Source of the DNA: Atrina japonica
Lineage: Eukaryota; Mollusca; Bivalvia; Pterioida; Pinnidae
Assembly: GCA_030159075.1 (NCBI GenBank)
Contig: BROG01000971.1
Span: forward strand, 117,501 to 181,500
Length of the DNA stretch: 64,000 nucleotides
Direction: 5' to 3'
Shown here: in pieces, positions 45,633 to 55,299 of the stretch
Layout of the letters: every line of letters starts with the position of its first letter
How positions within the stretch are numbered: the stretch's first letter is position 1
Notes under the pieces: model-generated
Database searches by the model: none
Seen by the model: only the letters and a program-made list of their open reading frames with translations
What the model was told of the DNA's origin: nothing
Program-made: the position numbers and the translations under genes

Positions 45633-46285
45633 ATGTTCTATCTCGTGACGGATATCGAAAAACCCGTCAAACTCTCTCGTTATCGACAACGCGAACGGCG
45701 GGTGGTGCGTGAGCGCCAAGTCCGTCCGTCTTTACAACGGGTTGTACAACGTCAAGAAAGACGTGGAGATACGCTACGTCAAAAGGGGTGACAGACCCAA
45801 AGTCCAAAACGTGCACGCCGGGTCGTACACCTTCACCGACCTACGACGAATTCTCGCGAAATACTTCGAGAAGGTGTTCCTGGACAAGACCACCATGAGG
45901 GTGAGAATCGACGGGTCGGACAGCACGGCGGTGGTGCTTCCGTCGGAACTCGGCAAGATTCTAGGCATCGACGAGAACGCGTATCTCCACGGCACCATCG
46001 TCCCGAGCAACAGCATCAACCTGCAGCCGGTGGAACTCGTCAACCGTCCATCTCGACGAGTTGGATTCGGGAGAGACGGCAAGGCGACGGACATCCTCGC
46101 GTCCCTACCCTGTCCCAACGTGAAATTTTCCGAGTTGTACGAAAAAGATATAGTCAAATCCCGTAATCCTGTCTTTGAGACGGGATCGCATCTCGGAAGT
46201 GACGATACGTCTCAAGGACGAGAAAGGCAAACCCATCGACAATCACGGTCAATCCGTTGTTCTATTGGAATTTAAGAAATTCTAA
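45633..46285 (+). pseudogene. Penton-like minor capsid protein, frameshifted
   Basis: ATG at 45,633 (MFYLVTDIEKPVKLS), a shift near 45,690, then a long open run: GLYNVKKDVEIRYVKRGDR, HAGSYTFTDLRRILAKYFE, LPSELGKILGIDENAY, INLQPVELVN, and the end VTIRLKDEKGKPIDNHG with VVLLEFKKF. The order of a GSYTFTDL helix, GKILG turn and DExGxPID strand matches the single-jelly-roll vertex protein of Polintons and adintoviruses. About 215 codons is normal. Two shifts near 46,055 and 46,200 break it. A matching C-terminal fragment exists at 62,560. Confidence 0.75.
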
Positions 46286-46303
46286 ATGAAAAAAAAGGGA
46301 AAA

Positions 46304-46417
46304 ATGTCTAGATCGGGATTCTATTGGGAAGACGTGGAAAGGGAAGAACTGGCGGAGGACCTCTTGGAAAACATCAAAGAGGAGGTCGATCAATTGAACA
46401 AAATCGTCGCATCATGA
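46304..46417 (+). CDS. Small acidic Polinton protein, 37 aa
   Basis: Intact frame MSRSGFYWEDVEREELAEDL ending NKIVAS, very acidic and helical. Its TGA overlaps the ATG of the next gene as ATGA (46,414-46,417). A similar start, MSMWGYYLEE, stands at the same place in the third fragment (62,734), also before the homologous next gene. This conserved context supports it as a real gene. Confidence 0.6.
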   Translation: MSRSGFYWEDVEREELAEDLLENIKEEVDQLNKIVAS

Positions 46418-46695
46418 ACACCTTCCAATTCGAGGTGAATAAAAACGGTAGACTCCGACCCATACTGGGCATACGGATGTTGTTGACGGTCACGTCATCC
46501 GCCTGGGTCTCTTGGGCGAACTGGACGTGACGCTGGTGCTGAACGACGTGGAATACAGGACCTTCAGGACCAAGGCCGGCGAGATCGTACCGCTGAATCC
46601 GCCTTTGCGAGTGACGGCGGGCGACGTTCAACTTCGCCGTGAACAAGGGATCGAAATCGGGCTCCGTCAACGGCGTCGTCGTTCTCGACGTATAA
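46414..46695 (+). pseudogene. Conserved Polinton beta-rich protein, frameshifted
   Basis: Begins MNTFQFEVNKNGRLRPILGI, shifts near 46,488, continues LLGELDVTLVLNDVEYRTFR and NPPLRVTAGDVQL, then shifts again before the TAA at 46,693. An intact homologue of 98 codons is at 62,791-63,087, with the same alternation of strands. Function unknown. Size and the position after the penton-like gene suggest a structural or capsid-decorating role, which is inference. Confidence 0.65.
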
Positions 46696-46720
46696 AAAAA
46701 TTTTTAAATAAAAACAAAAG

Positions 46721-47302
46721 ATGGAGTAACAACAAAGAGGTATTGTATCCGACGTTAGAACCCGATCCGCAAGAGTATCGTCTCCGAGGGTCGGCGAGAT
46801 CGAGCAGACGTTCAGACGAGAGATCGAGACGCGGCCAGAGCGTGCACAAGAAGTACAACGGATAATCAACACCGCGGACGGGGTAGACGGAGCATTGATC
46901 ACGGGGAGTGTAGTGTGCGGAGGGAGGGATTCGCCCTCCCCATCGTTGGATTACCCTTACAGATCGTGGCCGTCACCGTGGGATCCGTGGGACTGGTCTT
47001 GAAGGGCATCCGAGTGTTGCTGAAGAAATCGGAGAAACATCTCAAAATCGTCAAACTGGCCGAGAGTAAACTGAATCCATCGAGGATCTGGTGAGTCGCG
47101 CACTGGAAGACGGGAAGATCTCGGCGGAGGAATTCGCCACCGTGTCTCTCACGAACTGACCAAGTATCGCGAGATGAAGGACAAGCTATACGACAAATAC
47201 AAAACCGACGGCGGAGTAAAAAAAGTCTCCGAACAAGAGACGAACGATCTGCGCGAACAGCTGCGTGCCCTTCTGGCGAGAAATCGTCTTAGTAAATTGT
47301 AG
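46721..47302 (+). pseudogene. Conserved Polinton hydrophobic-helix protein, frameshifted
   Basis: ATG at 46,721 is followed at once by an in-frame TAA unless one base is dropped. Then come GEIEQTFRREIETRP, INTADGVDGALITGS, a hydrophobic stretch PLQIVAVTVGSVGLVLKGIR, VKLAESKLN, LVSRALEDGKISAEEFATV and TKYREMKDKLYDKYK. The pattern of an amphipathic N-terminus, a membrane-active middle and a short EF-hand-like acidic helix pair recurs in Polintons. The copy at 63,091 has the same layout. Role unknown. Confidence 0.65.
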
Positions 47303-47339
47303 CATTATAAAACGATGAAAACACTTACTGCTCCTCGTT

Positions 47340-47390
47340 AACCGTCAGATTTTTTTTAAGACAGTCTTAAAAAAATCCGGTTAAACTTCT
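47340..47390. terminator. Hairpin between convergent genes
   Basis: ATTTTTTTTAAGAC/AGTCTTAAAAAAAT forms a near-perfect palindrome between the end of the plus-strand gene (47,302) and the minus-strand zinc-binding gene. A similar A/T-flanked palindrome is in the same place in the third fragment (63,672-63,706). It probably serves transcript ends on both strands. Confidence 0.5.
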
Positions 47391-47769
47391 TCCTTGGGGC
47401 GTCTTCTTCTCCTCTTGCACCGCGGATGCGTCTTGTGCCACTCGTCTGCGTTCTTTTCCGCCGCACGCATTAACACGTTTCGTATTTAGTGCTATCGGCC
47501 ATCCATCTTCGGCAAGAGGAGCAATACTTCATAGTGTCGATGCCTCTCTCTTTCAAGTAGTTTGTCGTGAATGCTACAAAAACAACGAATTCACGACGAC
47601 CGGATGCTTACACGGATAGTCTCTGCGCATGCGAGGCATTTGACACGCGAGTTTGACGTCGTCGGGCCAAGACACCAAGACTTGGTTTACCCAACTGCAT
47701 GCACGTTATCTCCCCCAACATCTGTTTTAGGCCGCGTTCGGTAAACGTCTTGTCCAGTAAAATAAACAT
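47364..47769 (-). pseudogene. Zinc-binding Polinton protein, frameshifted
   Basis: ATG 47,767-47,769 opens MFILLDKTFTERGLKQML. After shifts there is LACQMPRMRRDYPCKHP, then MKYCSSCRRWMADSTKYETC and a closing CGGK. The Cys pairs form a ribbon-like zinc site. In the outer element the same segment (CQMPRMRREYPCPHE) follows the polymerase frame at about 56,600. Function unknown. Its upstream region is shared with the divergent membrane gene at 47,827. Confidence 0.55.
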
Positions 47770-47826
47770 TTTTTATTTATATATCTATTGTTTAAGTGTT
47801 TTAACAAATTTTTTTACGTTAAGAAA

Positions 47827-47979
47827 ATGAAACGTTTTACCGAGATGGTCTTGTTTCGCGTTGCTCACGTTATCGTTTTATGGATTTTACTCCTCTTATT
47901 CGCGATACTCTATCTATTACGTTTAGAACGTTATCACCGAACGGAACGATGGCTGAGACGACTTTTGCAAAAGTATTGA
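47827..47979 (+). CDS. Single-pass membrane protein, 50 aa
   Basis: Intact: MKRFTEMVLF, a transmembrane helix (HVIVLWILLLLFAILYLL), then a basic tail RLERYHRTERWLRRLLQ. Its homologue in the outer element (57,916) keeps the same plan with 53 residues. Conservation of a 50-codon frame in two elements of different base composition argues for a real gene. Topology by positive-inside rule would put the tail inside. Confidence 0.75.
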   Translation: MKRFTEMVLFRVAHVIVLWILLLLFAILYLLRLERYHRTERWLRRLLQKY

Positions 47980-48018
47980 AAATTTCATAAAAGAAAATTT
48001 GTTAGTTATTAAAAAAAC

Positions 48019-48690
48019 ATGGCATTCGTGACAGTCGAGAACTTTGACGTGAACAATTTAAGGACGGGTGCTCATTACGTCGATAAGAAAGGGAAGCGTT
48101 ATCAACGCGTTTACGTCGCGTATCAGTACCCGACAGGCGACGTGAAACCTTAGTGATACGCACTCCCAAAACGGAGTCGTCCGGCTTGTGGCAATACGAG
48201 GACGGTTCCGATTATACTATGAAATTTAAATGCGGAAAAGAATTCGCCGCCATGTCTGGAAAAGATCGAGGCGGTCTTGAGGGAATCCATAGAAAAACTC
48301 GCAAAAAACACTGAAAGAAAAAGGTAGAAAAAACACCCGTGGATGTCAACGATATAGTCCTCGTGGAAAACGGATCAGAACGGTAACAAAGTGATCTACT
48401 CGAAAGTTAAACAGGGGACAGAGACAAGTCTTCTTTTTATAGAAAGAGAACGGCCGACGATCCGAAAGATAAACATCCGCTCGTCGAAGTCGATCTTCAC
48501 CGCGAAAAAAAACGATGTCTGGCCATCGGTTCTTTACGCGTAGACAACGTTTACATCACCAACAAAGAATCGACCGTATCCTTGCAAACTCTCTTACACC
48601 AGGTCGTCATCGTCAAAACGATCGACGTTTGCTCCTCTACCGGATTTGGCCGACTGCGTAGAAGACTTCTTGGAGTCCGACACGGAATAA
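48019..48690 (+). pseudogene. Conserved Polinton protein (MAFVTVENF family), frameshifted
   Basis: Starts MAFVTVENFDVNNLRTGAHY and continues over frames with WQYEDGSDYTMKFKCGKEF, PVDVNDIVLVENGSE, KKRCLAIGSLRVDNVYITN and the acidic end FLESDTE. The outer copy (57,210-57,886) starts MEFVTIDNFDENN and ends LDSDTE. The strand-rich text with an acidic C-terminus would suit a single-strand DNA-binding protein, but that is only a structural guess. Several stops and shifts are present. Confidence 0.65.
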
Positions 48691-48772
48691 ATAAAATAAA
48701 ATGACAGTGTTTTTTGTAAAAACGTAACGTTTTTTACAAAAATATAAAATAAAATGTATATAAAAAAAAGAG

Positions 48773-49209
48773 ATGAACGTGGACAAGATACTAACGAACG
48801 CGCTACCTTCCCGCCGCCGAGACGACGGTAGACGACTCGCTCAAAGATAGGTTTATCGACCATCGTCGGGTCGGGACGTAGCGAGTCACTTCCTGGGAAA
48901 AGACATGACCGTCGCCGACCTGAACAAGATACGACAAGGAACTGGACAATCTAAATCGTCTACTCAACGCGCGACTCGGCATGCGCATGAGTAAATCGAT
49001 CGCCAATTCCGTCATCACGCTGTACACCCAGAGTCTAAAATATTTTTTTCGATCTGCAGAACGAACCTAAACTGATCGAAGAACTGAGCGAAGATCCCTT
49101 CCTCGACGCGGCCATCGGCGAAGCGTGCTGCAGCCTGTTCTAACCAATCGGTTCCTACCTGGCCCCTCTCAGTCTCGCCGCCATCCAGTCGCTATATAAC
49201 AGGATTTAA
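48773..49209 (+). pseudogene. Conserved helical Polinton protein, frameshifted
   Basis: ATG 48,773 (MNVDKILTNALPS). Further on LNARLGMRMSKSIANSVITL, then KLIEELSEDPFLDAAIGEA and LAPLSLAAIQSLYN before TAA 49,207. The outer homologue at 58,096 shares ARLGMRM(T/S)KSIANS and EELSEDPFLD. Helical, soluble-looking, role unknown. Both copies are broken at different places, so the breaks are independent. Confidence 0.65.
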
Positions 49210-49235
49210 AAAATCGGAGGGAATAGAAAAAGGCG

Positions 49236-49600
49236 ATGAATCCGGAAGAACTCCTAACGAAAAAGAATCCAAACGTCAAGAAGCGGGGAAGAAGGGAGCG
49301 CAAAAGTATGGGGGGGAGTCGAAAAAGTCAGGACAGCAATGCTAATGGCCAGGATGGCAATGCTAATGGCAATGCAATGGCCAGGATGGCAATGCTAATG
49401 GCAATGCTAATGGCCAGGATGGCAAATGCTAATGGCCAGGATAGCTGGAAATGGCTAGCGGTCGGCGGCGGACTCGCGGCGTCGGAGTGGCGGTGGTGTT
49501 GTACAGGAAAAACCAACCGCAGCCGACACCTCCTCCTCTTCCAGAACCTAAAGAAGAAGAAGTCTCCAAATCCAATCCCCACGAAATGTATTATAAATAA
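49236..49600 (+). pseudogene. Asn-rich single-pass membrane protein, one frameshift
   Basis: MNPEELLTKKNPN, a basic region, a low-complexity NANGQDGNANG repeat encoded by tandem GCTAATGGCCAGGATGGCAA units, then SWKWLAVGGGLAAS, a hydrophobic helix, a Pro-rich stretch and the end SNPHEMYYK. One shift at about 49,484 breaks the helix. The outer homologue (58,529) has the same order with NANSNDS repeats and the end HEMY. The conserved end and SWKWL motif make the gene real. The repeat probably varies in length among copies. Confidence 0.72.
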
Positions 49601-49619
49601 AAATCTTTTCACTATAAAA

Positions 49620-49781
49620 ATGTATAACGTGACACTGAGAACGTTCATGGACACGTATGTTTATGGCGTCGGGAATCCTCGCCACGAGTCTATTCGTTTC
49701 ATGATCGCACAAGTAGTGGAAGCTAAAGTCCAACACATCCACCATCACGACTGTACCGAAGACGAAGAAGAAGAGGGATAA
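49620..49781 (+). CDS. Small Polinton protein, 53 aa
   Basis: Intact frame MYNVTLRTFMDTYVYGVGNP to HHHDCTEDEEEEG, with a His cluster and an acidic tail. It has a TATAAAA just before its ATG (49,611-49,619). There is no counterpart in the outer element, where the flanking genes are neighbours. Unknown function; possibly gained or lost in one lineage. Confidence 0.55.
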   Translation: MYNVTLRTFMDTYVYGVGNPRHESIRFMIAQVVEAKVQHIHHHDCTEDEEEEG

Positions 49782-49782
49782 A

Positions 49783-49830
49783 TAATAATTCTTTTCATAT
49801 AAAAAAATGAGCGAAAAGGATTTGGTCAAT
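49783..49830 (+). promoter_or_regulatory. Duplicated promoter and start region, copy 1
   Basis: AATAATAATTCTTTTCATAT followed by AAAAAAATG and the first codons of MSEKDLVN. The same 48 bp recur at 49,988-50,035 with three changes. TATAAA-like runs directly before start codons are seen for several genes here (49,611; 58,866), suggesting very short leaders. Confidence 0.5.
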
Positions 49831-49992
49831 ACCGCGTATCACGAGACCGTCGGAATGGAAATAGACGACGCCGACTTTAAGGCTCACGACGAGGACGACA
49901 ACCAACCCATGCTCTTCAAGGATGAACACTACTGCGATAAACTCTACAACACGAACAACGGCACGACGGAGACGGTAAAATCCGATAAATAA
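49807..49992 (+). CDS. MSEKDLVN-leader acidic protein, 61 aa
   Basis: Intact. The first 12 residues MSEKDLVNTAYH match the start of the next gene's family, but the rest (MEIDDADFKAHDEDDNQPML, KLYNTNNGTTE) is unrelated and strongly acidic. It arose when the promoter and leader of the neighbouring gene were duplicated onto another sequence. The leader here resembles the outer element's gene (58,888) more than the adjacent inner gene does. Confidence 0.6.
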   Translation: MSEKDLVNTAYHETVGMEIDDADFKAHDEDDNQPMLFKDEHYCDKLYNTNNGTTETVKSDK

Positions 49993-50013
49993 TAATCCTT
50001 TTCATATAAAAAA

Positions 50014-50239
50014 ATGAGTGAAAAGGATTTGGTCAACAATCACGCGGCCGTCGTGACGGGAATCGCCACGTTGTACGCGCAAGTTTCCAAGAAGTTCTTC
50101 AAGACGTCTGCCCCCAAACTGGATCTAGATCTAAAGGATCTCGGGATGGTCTTCGTCGACTACGTTTTTGGCCGAGTACACCAAAGACATGCTGGTCAAG
50201 AAGGGTATCATCCCCGCCGATATCATGAAATACAACTAA
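50014..50239 (+). pseudogene. MSEKDLVN membrane-associated Polinton protein
   Basis: MSEKDLVNNHAAVVTGIATL, VPK-like basic turn, LDLDLKDLGMVFVDY, a shift near 50,168, then YTKDMLVKKGIIPADIMKYN. The homologue at 58,888 shows the same ending motif. The YTKDxLVKxGIIPADI ending is a recurrent feature of a small hydrophobic Polinton protein. Function unknown. Confidence 0.65.
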
Positions 50240-50257
50240 AAATTCTATTTAAAAAAC

Positions 50258-50656
50258 ATGGCAACGATCGCGATGATGATAGGAGGCGCGGCAGTCAATG
50301 CTCTCGCCTTCTCGGGATCAAATTTCTATTCTCGAATCACGAAGAACAGAAGAGGCACGACGAAGCGATGGAAAAACTGACGCGGCTAGAGATCGGGTGG
50401 AATCACGAACGCACGAAGCGATTAGATTTTCTCAACGAAAGACGTCAGGAAAGAAGGACATTCCCTGTACACCTACAAAGAAGTAGATGCCGCCATGCGA
50501 CTCTACTCGCAGATGACGGAAGAAGCGGCGATGCCGCCCGAACCGAAGTTGAGCGATTTCTATCAACCCTCGGAAGAACAAAAAGACAAGGAACTCCTCT
50601 TCGTGATACAGGGAACGGGACTCCGTGTTCATTTAAAAATACGTCGCCTAAAGTAA
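50258..50656 (+). pseudogene. MATxAMM-type Polinton protein, frameshifted
   Basis: MATIAMMIGGAAVNALAFSG, then FSNHEEQKRHDEAMEKLTR, WNHERTKRLDFLNERR, a shift, DAAMRLYSQM-like text and PEPKLSDFYQPSEEQKDKEL, ending in a weak hydrophobic tail. N-terminal hydrophobic segment plus a long charged helix. The outer homologue (59,116) keeps the N-terminal 95 codons open. This is a regular gene beside the integrase in Polintons; its role is unknown. Confidence 0.7.
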
Positions 50657-50660
50657 AAAC

Positions 50661-51502
50661 ATGGAAGAGATCTATCACAAACACTATTGGAAGGGAAAGG
50701 CCGCCATCGGGAAATTGGCCAAAGCGGCCAAAGTCATTCGAGAAGGAAGCGTTGGAATTCCTGAAAAAAACAAGACGTGTGGCAAATCTACCTACCGGCT
50801 CCCAAGAAGATCGTGAGACCTCGATTCGAAGACGCGAAAGAAAACGACACTCACCAGGCCGACCTGTTGTTTTTACCGCACGACAAGGTGGACGTGGGCA
50901 CGCGCTACAAAGAAGCGGAACCGCTGACGACCAAAGACAGTCGAGAGGTGGCCGACGCTTTCGAAAAGATCTACGAACGGCGTCTGACGTTTCCCAAATT
51001 ATTACAAGTCGACCCCCGGCCGCGAATTCATGGGTGCCGTCACCAAACTCATGACCCGACACGGAGCTAGAATAAAAAGGGGACGGGTCGACCTTCCACC
51101 GCGACCAAGCCATCGTCGAACGATTTAATAGAACGTTGGGCGAACAGTTGTTTAGCTACTATCAATACGATCAAGAGATGAAAACCAAAGACAGAAACAG
51201 AGAATGGGCGAAACGGTTGCCGGAAGTCGTCAAAACGATCAACGAAGAGACCGATCCGCCCAAAAAGGTAGAACACGTCGATAAAGTACAACCGTCCCAT
51301 CAGTCCCTTTGCGAAAGTAAGATATCTATATCAACCGGGCGACTGGAAGGCGGAGGGCGCAGGAGGGCCACCGATCCCATCTGGAGCGTCGACAAAACAT
51401 GACATAGACAGGCATTTCAGAATGCAAGGCATCGACCTGTATCAGCTCAAGGAACCGGCGCCTCAGAGAACGTTCGTCCGAGAAGAATTATTGGTCGTTT
51501 AA
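50661..51502 (+). pseudogene. INT: Retroviral-type integrase, frameshifted with core deletion
   Basis: MEEIYHKHYWKGKAAIGKLA (N-terminal helical domain), DVWQIYLPAPKKIVRPRFED, then the rve catalytic core: HQADLLFLPHDKV with the first Asp, LLQVDP followed by GREFMGAV with the second Asp, and HRDQAIVERFNRTLGEQLF with the Glu. C-terminal WAKRLPEVVKTINEE and a chromodomain-less tail ending APQRTFVREELLVV. About 12 residues including the core strand KYVLTVV, present in the outer copy, are missing between HDKV and DVGTRYKEAEPL. That loss, plus several shifts, makes it inactive. Ends convergent with the polymerase. Confidence 0.88.
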
Positions 51503-51535
51503 AAAAATTTATTAATAATAATAAATTTTTTAATA
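51495..51535. terminator. Palindrome between integrase and polymerase ends
   Basis: TTTAAAAAAATTTATTAATA/ATAATAAATTTTTTAA is nearly self-complementary and overlaps both stop codons (51,500-51,502 plus, 51,499-51,501 minus). The outer element has a similar palindrome at its integrase end (60,665-60,700). Confidence 0.5.
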
Positions 51536-54500
51536 CCCATAGGGTAACGTGTCGTATCTTCCTTCATCACCCGTTTATCGTAACACAACGTAAACTCTTT
51601 CTCCTGATATCGATTCACGACACGTTTGGTTGCGGAATCTCTCGTGATGGCGTTTTCTCGAACGGTCGTAATCCTCTTACGCGTTTCTTTAACGACGTCG
51701 GTCAACGCTTCTCGGTTGATGTAGAGAGAATTTTCGTAATTCAGACTAAATCCTTTGACCTTACACATTTTTACCCGCGTTCGTTTCGTACGAATAAGAT
51801 TTGGGGCCGGTGGCGCACCACGACGTGATGAAATCGCCGCCTAACTCGTCCGTCAAAAAGTTATCGCCCGTGTCGATCGAGACCCCGTCGTCGCGATCGA
51901 CGTACCACACGCTATCGGTATCGAATCCCAACACTCTATCGTCGAGTCTGTCCAACACGTCGTATAACATGGTTCTGGCGTGAGCCGTCGTTAAAACACG
52001 CTATGAAGATGTTGACGTTCTGGACTGATCGACGAATTGCCCTTTGAGATCGTAAGTCATCTGGACCATGTCGTCGTTGATGAACTGAATGTTGAGAATT
52101 GTCTATCGTGTCGTCCAACAACATTTGTAAAAATGTGCCGGTTCGCTCACGTATTCGGTCTGTTTCATGTTGACCCTTTGACCGAACTTACCCCAGAGAG
52201 AGTTGAGACATAATTTAGAGTGGCGCGCATGCCGGGATTATACTCTATTTCACCCAAGTCGATTCCCAAACGTTCTCTGACCATGTCTAAACGTTCTTCC
52301 GACTCGTAAGTGGTGTCCTGCCCGACCTTCAAAGCGGAACTTTCCATCTTGATCTTCATAAACTTCTTGACGTAGCCTCTAAAGAGGTCCGCGTCCTCGG
52401 TGGTGTAGAGAAAATCCCAAACTTCGTAAATCTTCTCTATCTCGTACCCCTTATCCAAGGCCTTGAATAGCTCGGGAGTACACACCACGTGCCCGCGAAC
52501 GACCTCTGCTCGTTGGTGTGTTCGCATTCTGTGACCGTCGTTCGGCGCACGTCTTACACAGCGGGGAACAAGAGCTTTTCGGCATTTCCGCATTTCATCT
52601 TGACGGGTAGGACCGGATGATATAATTTCCGGGGCGGCATGACTTTACATTTGACGAACCCCGTCCAAGTTCGATCGACGCGCTCGGGATTAACTATTTT
52701 GGTGGGGTAACCGACAGGGTAGGTCTTATAAAACTGGACCGTCGGGTACAGACTGACAAAGTCGACGTATCGTCCCTTTTCTCTACCGTCGAAGTCGTAC
52801 AGCAACTTGGTCACGTTGGTCCTACCGCCGAAAAAGGCATCTCGCGGGTCTAACGGCGTCAGATCTCAACGGCTATGTCTTTCGCATCGCATTCCCAGAC
52901 CTTCGACGAACGCGTAACCGGCCCTTCGTATCTTCTCGTTTTTCGCAAGGTTCGTTTTCTGAGCGTGTCCATCTCGAATTGGTTCTTGTTATTGACGGTG
53001 TTTCGAGCGTAACACTTTTTACCCGTGCCAGAAACATCCTTGAAATTCGTAAACCGTCCTCGTGTCTTCGCAGTACCCTCGACTTTACCGATGTCGTCGG
53101 GTAGAGTCACCTCGCCGCCGTTCAACGCGTGTCGTATGACGACGCCGTCTCTCTCGGCCACGTGATCCAACCAAGAAATGGATTTCGCGCTGTACGTATC
53201 GCGAACGACGTTATCGTTATGGACGGCTATATCTTTTTGGGGCATGTAATTACTTCTGTAACGGTCATGGGAAAACGGACGCTATCGTCACGTACTGTAA
53301 CGGATCTATGTTTTCCAACGCAATAAAGTCTTCCCTGAATTTCAACATGGGACCGTCGTAATATGATCGACGTCGGACGTGCAGTACTCCCTGAGTTCTT
53401 TCTGGAAATCAAACACGTCGTTCTTTCGCATCTCGTACCACTTTAAAAACTCTTCCCTGTTGCGTTTGCTCATGTAATCGACGCCGTAGTGTTTTTTACT
53501 GGGCAACGGTCCCACGTAACGTTGGTGACACGGCTTGTTGAAATAATGCGGGAAATAACCCTTTTTGAGTTTATCATACCAAACGTCGGAAATTCCGCCA
53601 GAGCGGATTGGACAAAACCATGGAATCGATAAAGCGAACACAACCGACTTCCATGTACATGATCTTCGTACCGTTTGTAAATACAATGAGGGTTTAATGT
53701 TTATGGTTCACGAAATACTTTAACAAAAACTGCGCGTCGTACGCTTTGGGCATTGTGGGCGATAAACGTACCCACTTTTTGATCCAACACAAACTTGCAG
53801 AACTCGTCTAGTCAGAAAATTCGTGTTGTTTACCGTCAAAGGATTGGCACACGATTAGATTCGGTATGTGAACGCCGGTGTCTTGCGAGGCTTCTATGTC
53901 GTAAAAATAATACTCTGTCGTCCGCGTTTTACAACTGTAACACTGGTTCTTTTCTTTGCACTCGGCCGATTTGCATTTTCCACCCTTACATTTTTTCTGG
54001 ACCATGAAACACTTGTGCGTCGTCATGTCGACGTATGCACGACAATTCGGACATTCGGAATGACCGCATACGTGGGACTTCAAGTCCTTGGTCAACCGTT
54101 CGCACTCTAAACATTTCTGAACGATTGAACAAACCACGTCCGGTTCGCCGTTTCGCGTGCCTCTGTTGCGTTTATGTTCTTAAAACAGACTTCGCCGAAA
54201 AACGCTCTGTTACAATCGTCGCACACTATCCTTTCGCCCCCGGGGCAATCGTAACCGAAGCACGATAGACACTTTTTCGGACATCTGTGACGATCTCGTC
54301 TCGTATATCCCTTCTTACAAATGTGACAGTAATATCCCGTACCCAAAAAACCGTTCATCTTCGTAATCACGTCAAGTGATTTTTATTCTTGTACAGATAG
54401 ATCGCGTCGTCGTCACTTCCTTCGGTCGTATAGATGATCTCGTTGACCGTTCGCCGTCCACCACGTTGATCTGCACGCCCAGGTGATCGGCAAACGTTTT

Positions 54501-55266
54501 CGCGTCTTCCAAGGTAAACCGTCATCCCGGACGGGAACGCCCGCTTCTTCGTGAAGTTTTAACGAGGCCCTTTGTAATTTACGACTGTCGTTAAAACCGT
54601 TTCGAAGCTGGGAATTCGTCCATTTGTCTTTATGTTTGTTGGCCACCGCCGTCACGATGGCTCGTGCCAGACACGTGACGTCGTCGTTTTTAATCGTGAT
54701 GATACTTCTCTTCTTCTTCGACGAGGTCTCCTTTGTCACCGGTTCTTTGGATCTCCCCTTTCCCCTCGGCATTATCGTAGACTGGACGACTATTTCTACT
54801 TCGTCTAAGGGCACCTCGTAATATTCTATAACTCTTGCAGTGCTTTGAATAAATCTTCGGCTAAATCCCACGAGACGTTAATATATTTCGTACTGAACGG
54901 ATTCGGGAATTTCGAGTGATTGATGATGAGGCGAAATTTATCGCCGTTTTGCAACCCTCTATCGTTTATCACCGACCTTACGAGTTGTACAAATAAACGG
55001 TCTATATCGATAACCCGGGTCGTCCCTCAACAGAACCACTCTATACTCGTCGAACCTGGTTTCAAACTTTAACCTGCGCGTCGAGGAAATTCTGTCGTAA
55101 CGATAGGTCTGGCCCGTGTAGACACGTTTGGGTTTTAAATATTTTTTTTTAAAATCGTCAGGAATCGGGAGATCTAATAACGGTTCGATATATTGAGTAG
55201 TAATAGATCTCTCGGGCGGAATCGGTAAATCCAATAACCGTCGGAAGATCGTTGTGCATGAGACAT
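51499..55266 (-). pseudogene. POLB: Protein-primed family-B DNA polymerase, frameshifted
   Basis: About 1,250 codons from ATG near 55,264 to TAA at 51,499, normal for Polintons. Order from the N-terminus: LDLPIPDDFKKKYLKPKRVY, SIITIKNDDVTCLARAIVTA (54,690), zinc knuckles with CHICKKGYTRRDRHRC and CPNCRAYVD (54,000-54,330), exonuclease I FYDIEASQ (about 53,900), exonuclease II IAHNAKAYDAQFLLKYF (53,750), exonuclease III YCTSDVD (53,370), palm motif A VDFVSLYPTVQF (52,750), motif B region NSLWGKFGQRVNMK (52,185), motif C FDTDSVWYVD (51,910), and the C-terminal KCKVKGFSLNYEN. All catalytic acids are present but about ten frame changes break the gene. This polymerase is of a different type from the outer one. 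Confidence 0.92.
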
Positions 55267-55299
55267 GTTTTTTTAAATTGAGGTGTAATTACTTATGGC

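Noticed and set aside
50445..51113. 222-codon minus-strand frame opposite the integrase
   Set aside because: Integrase catalytic blocks are on the plus strand; the minus frame has no family motifs.
50661..51502. LTR retrotransposon suggested by the retroviral-type integrase
   Set aside because: No reverse transcriptase, gag or LTRs. Neighbouring polymerase, ATPase and capsid genes with 6-bp duplications identify a Polinton.
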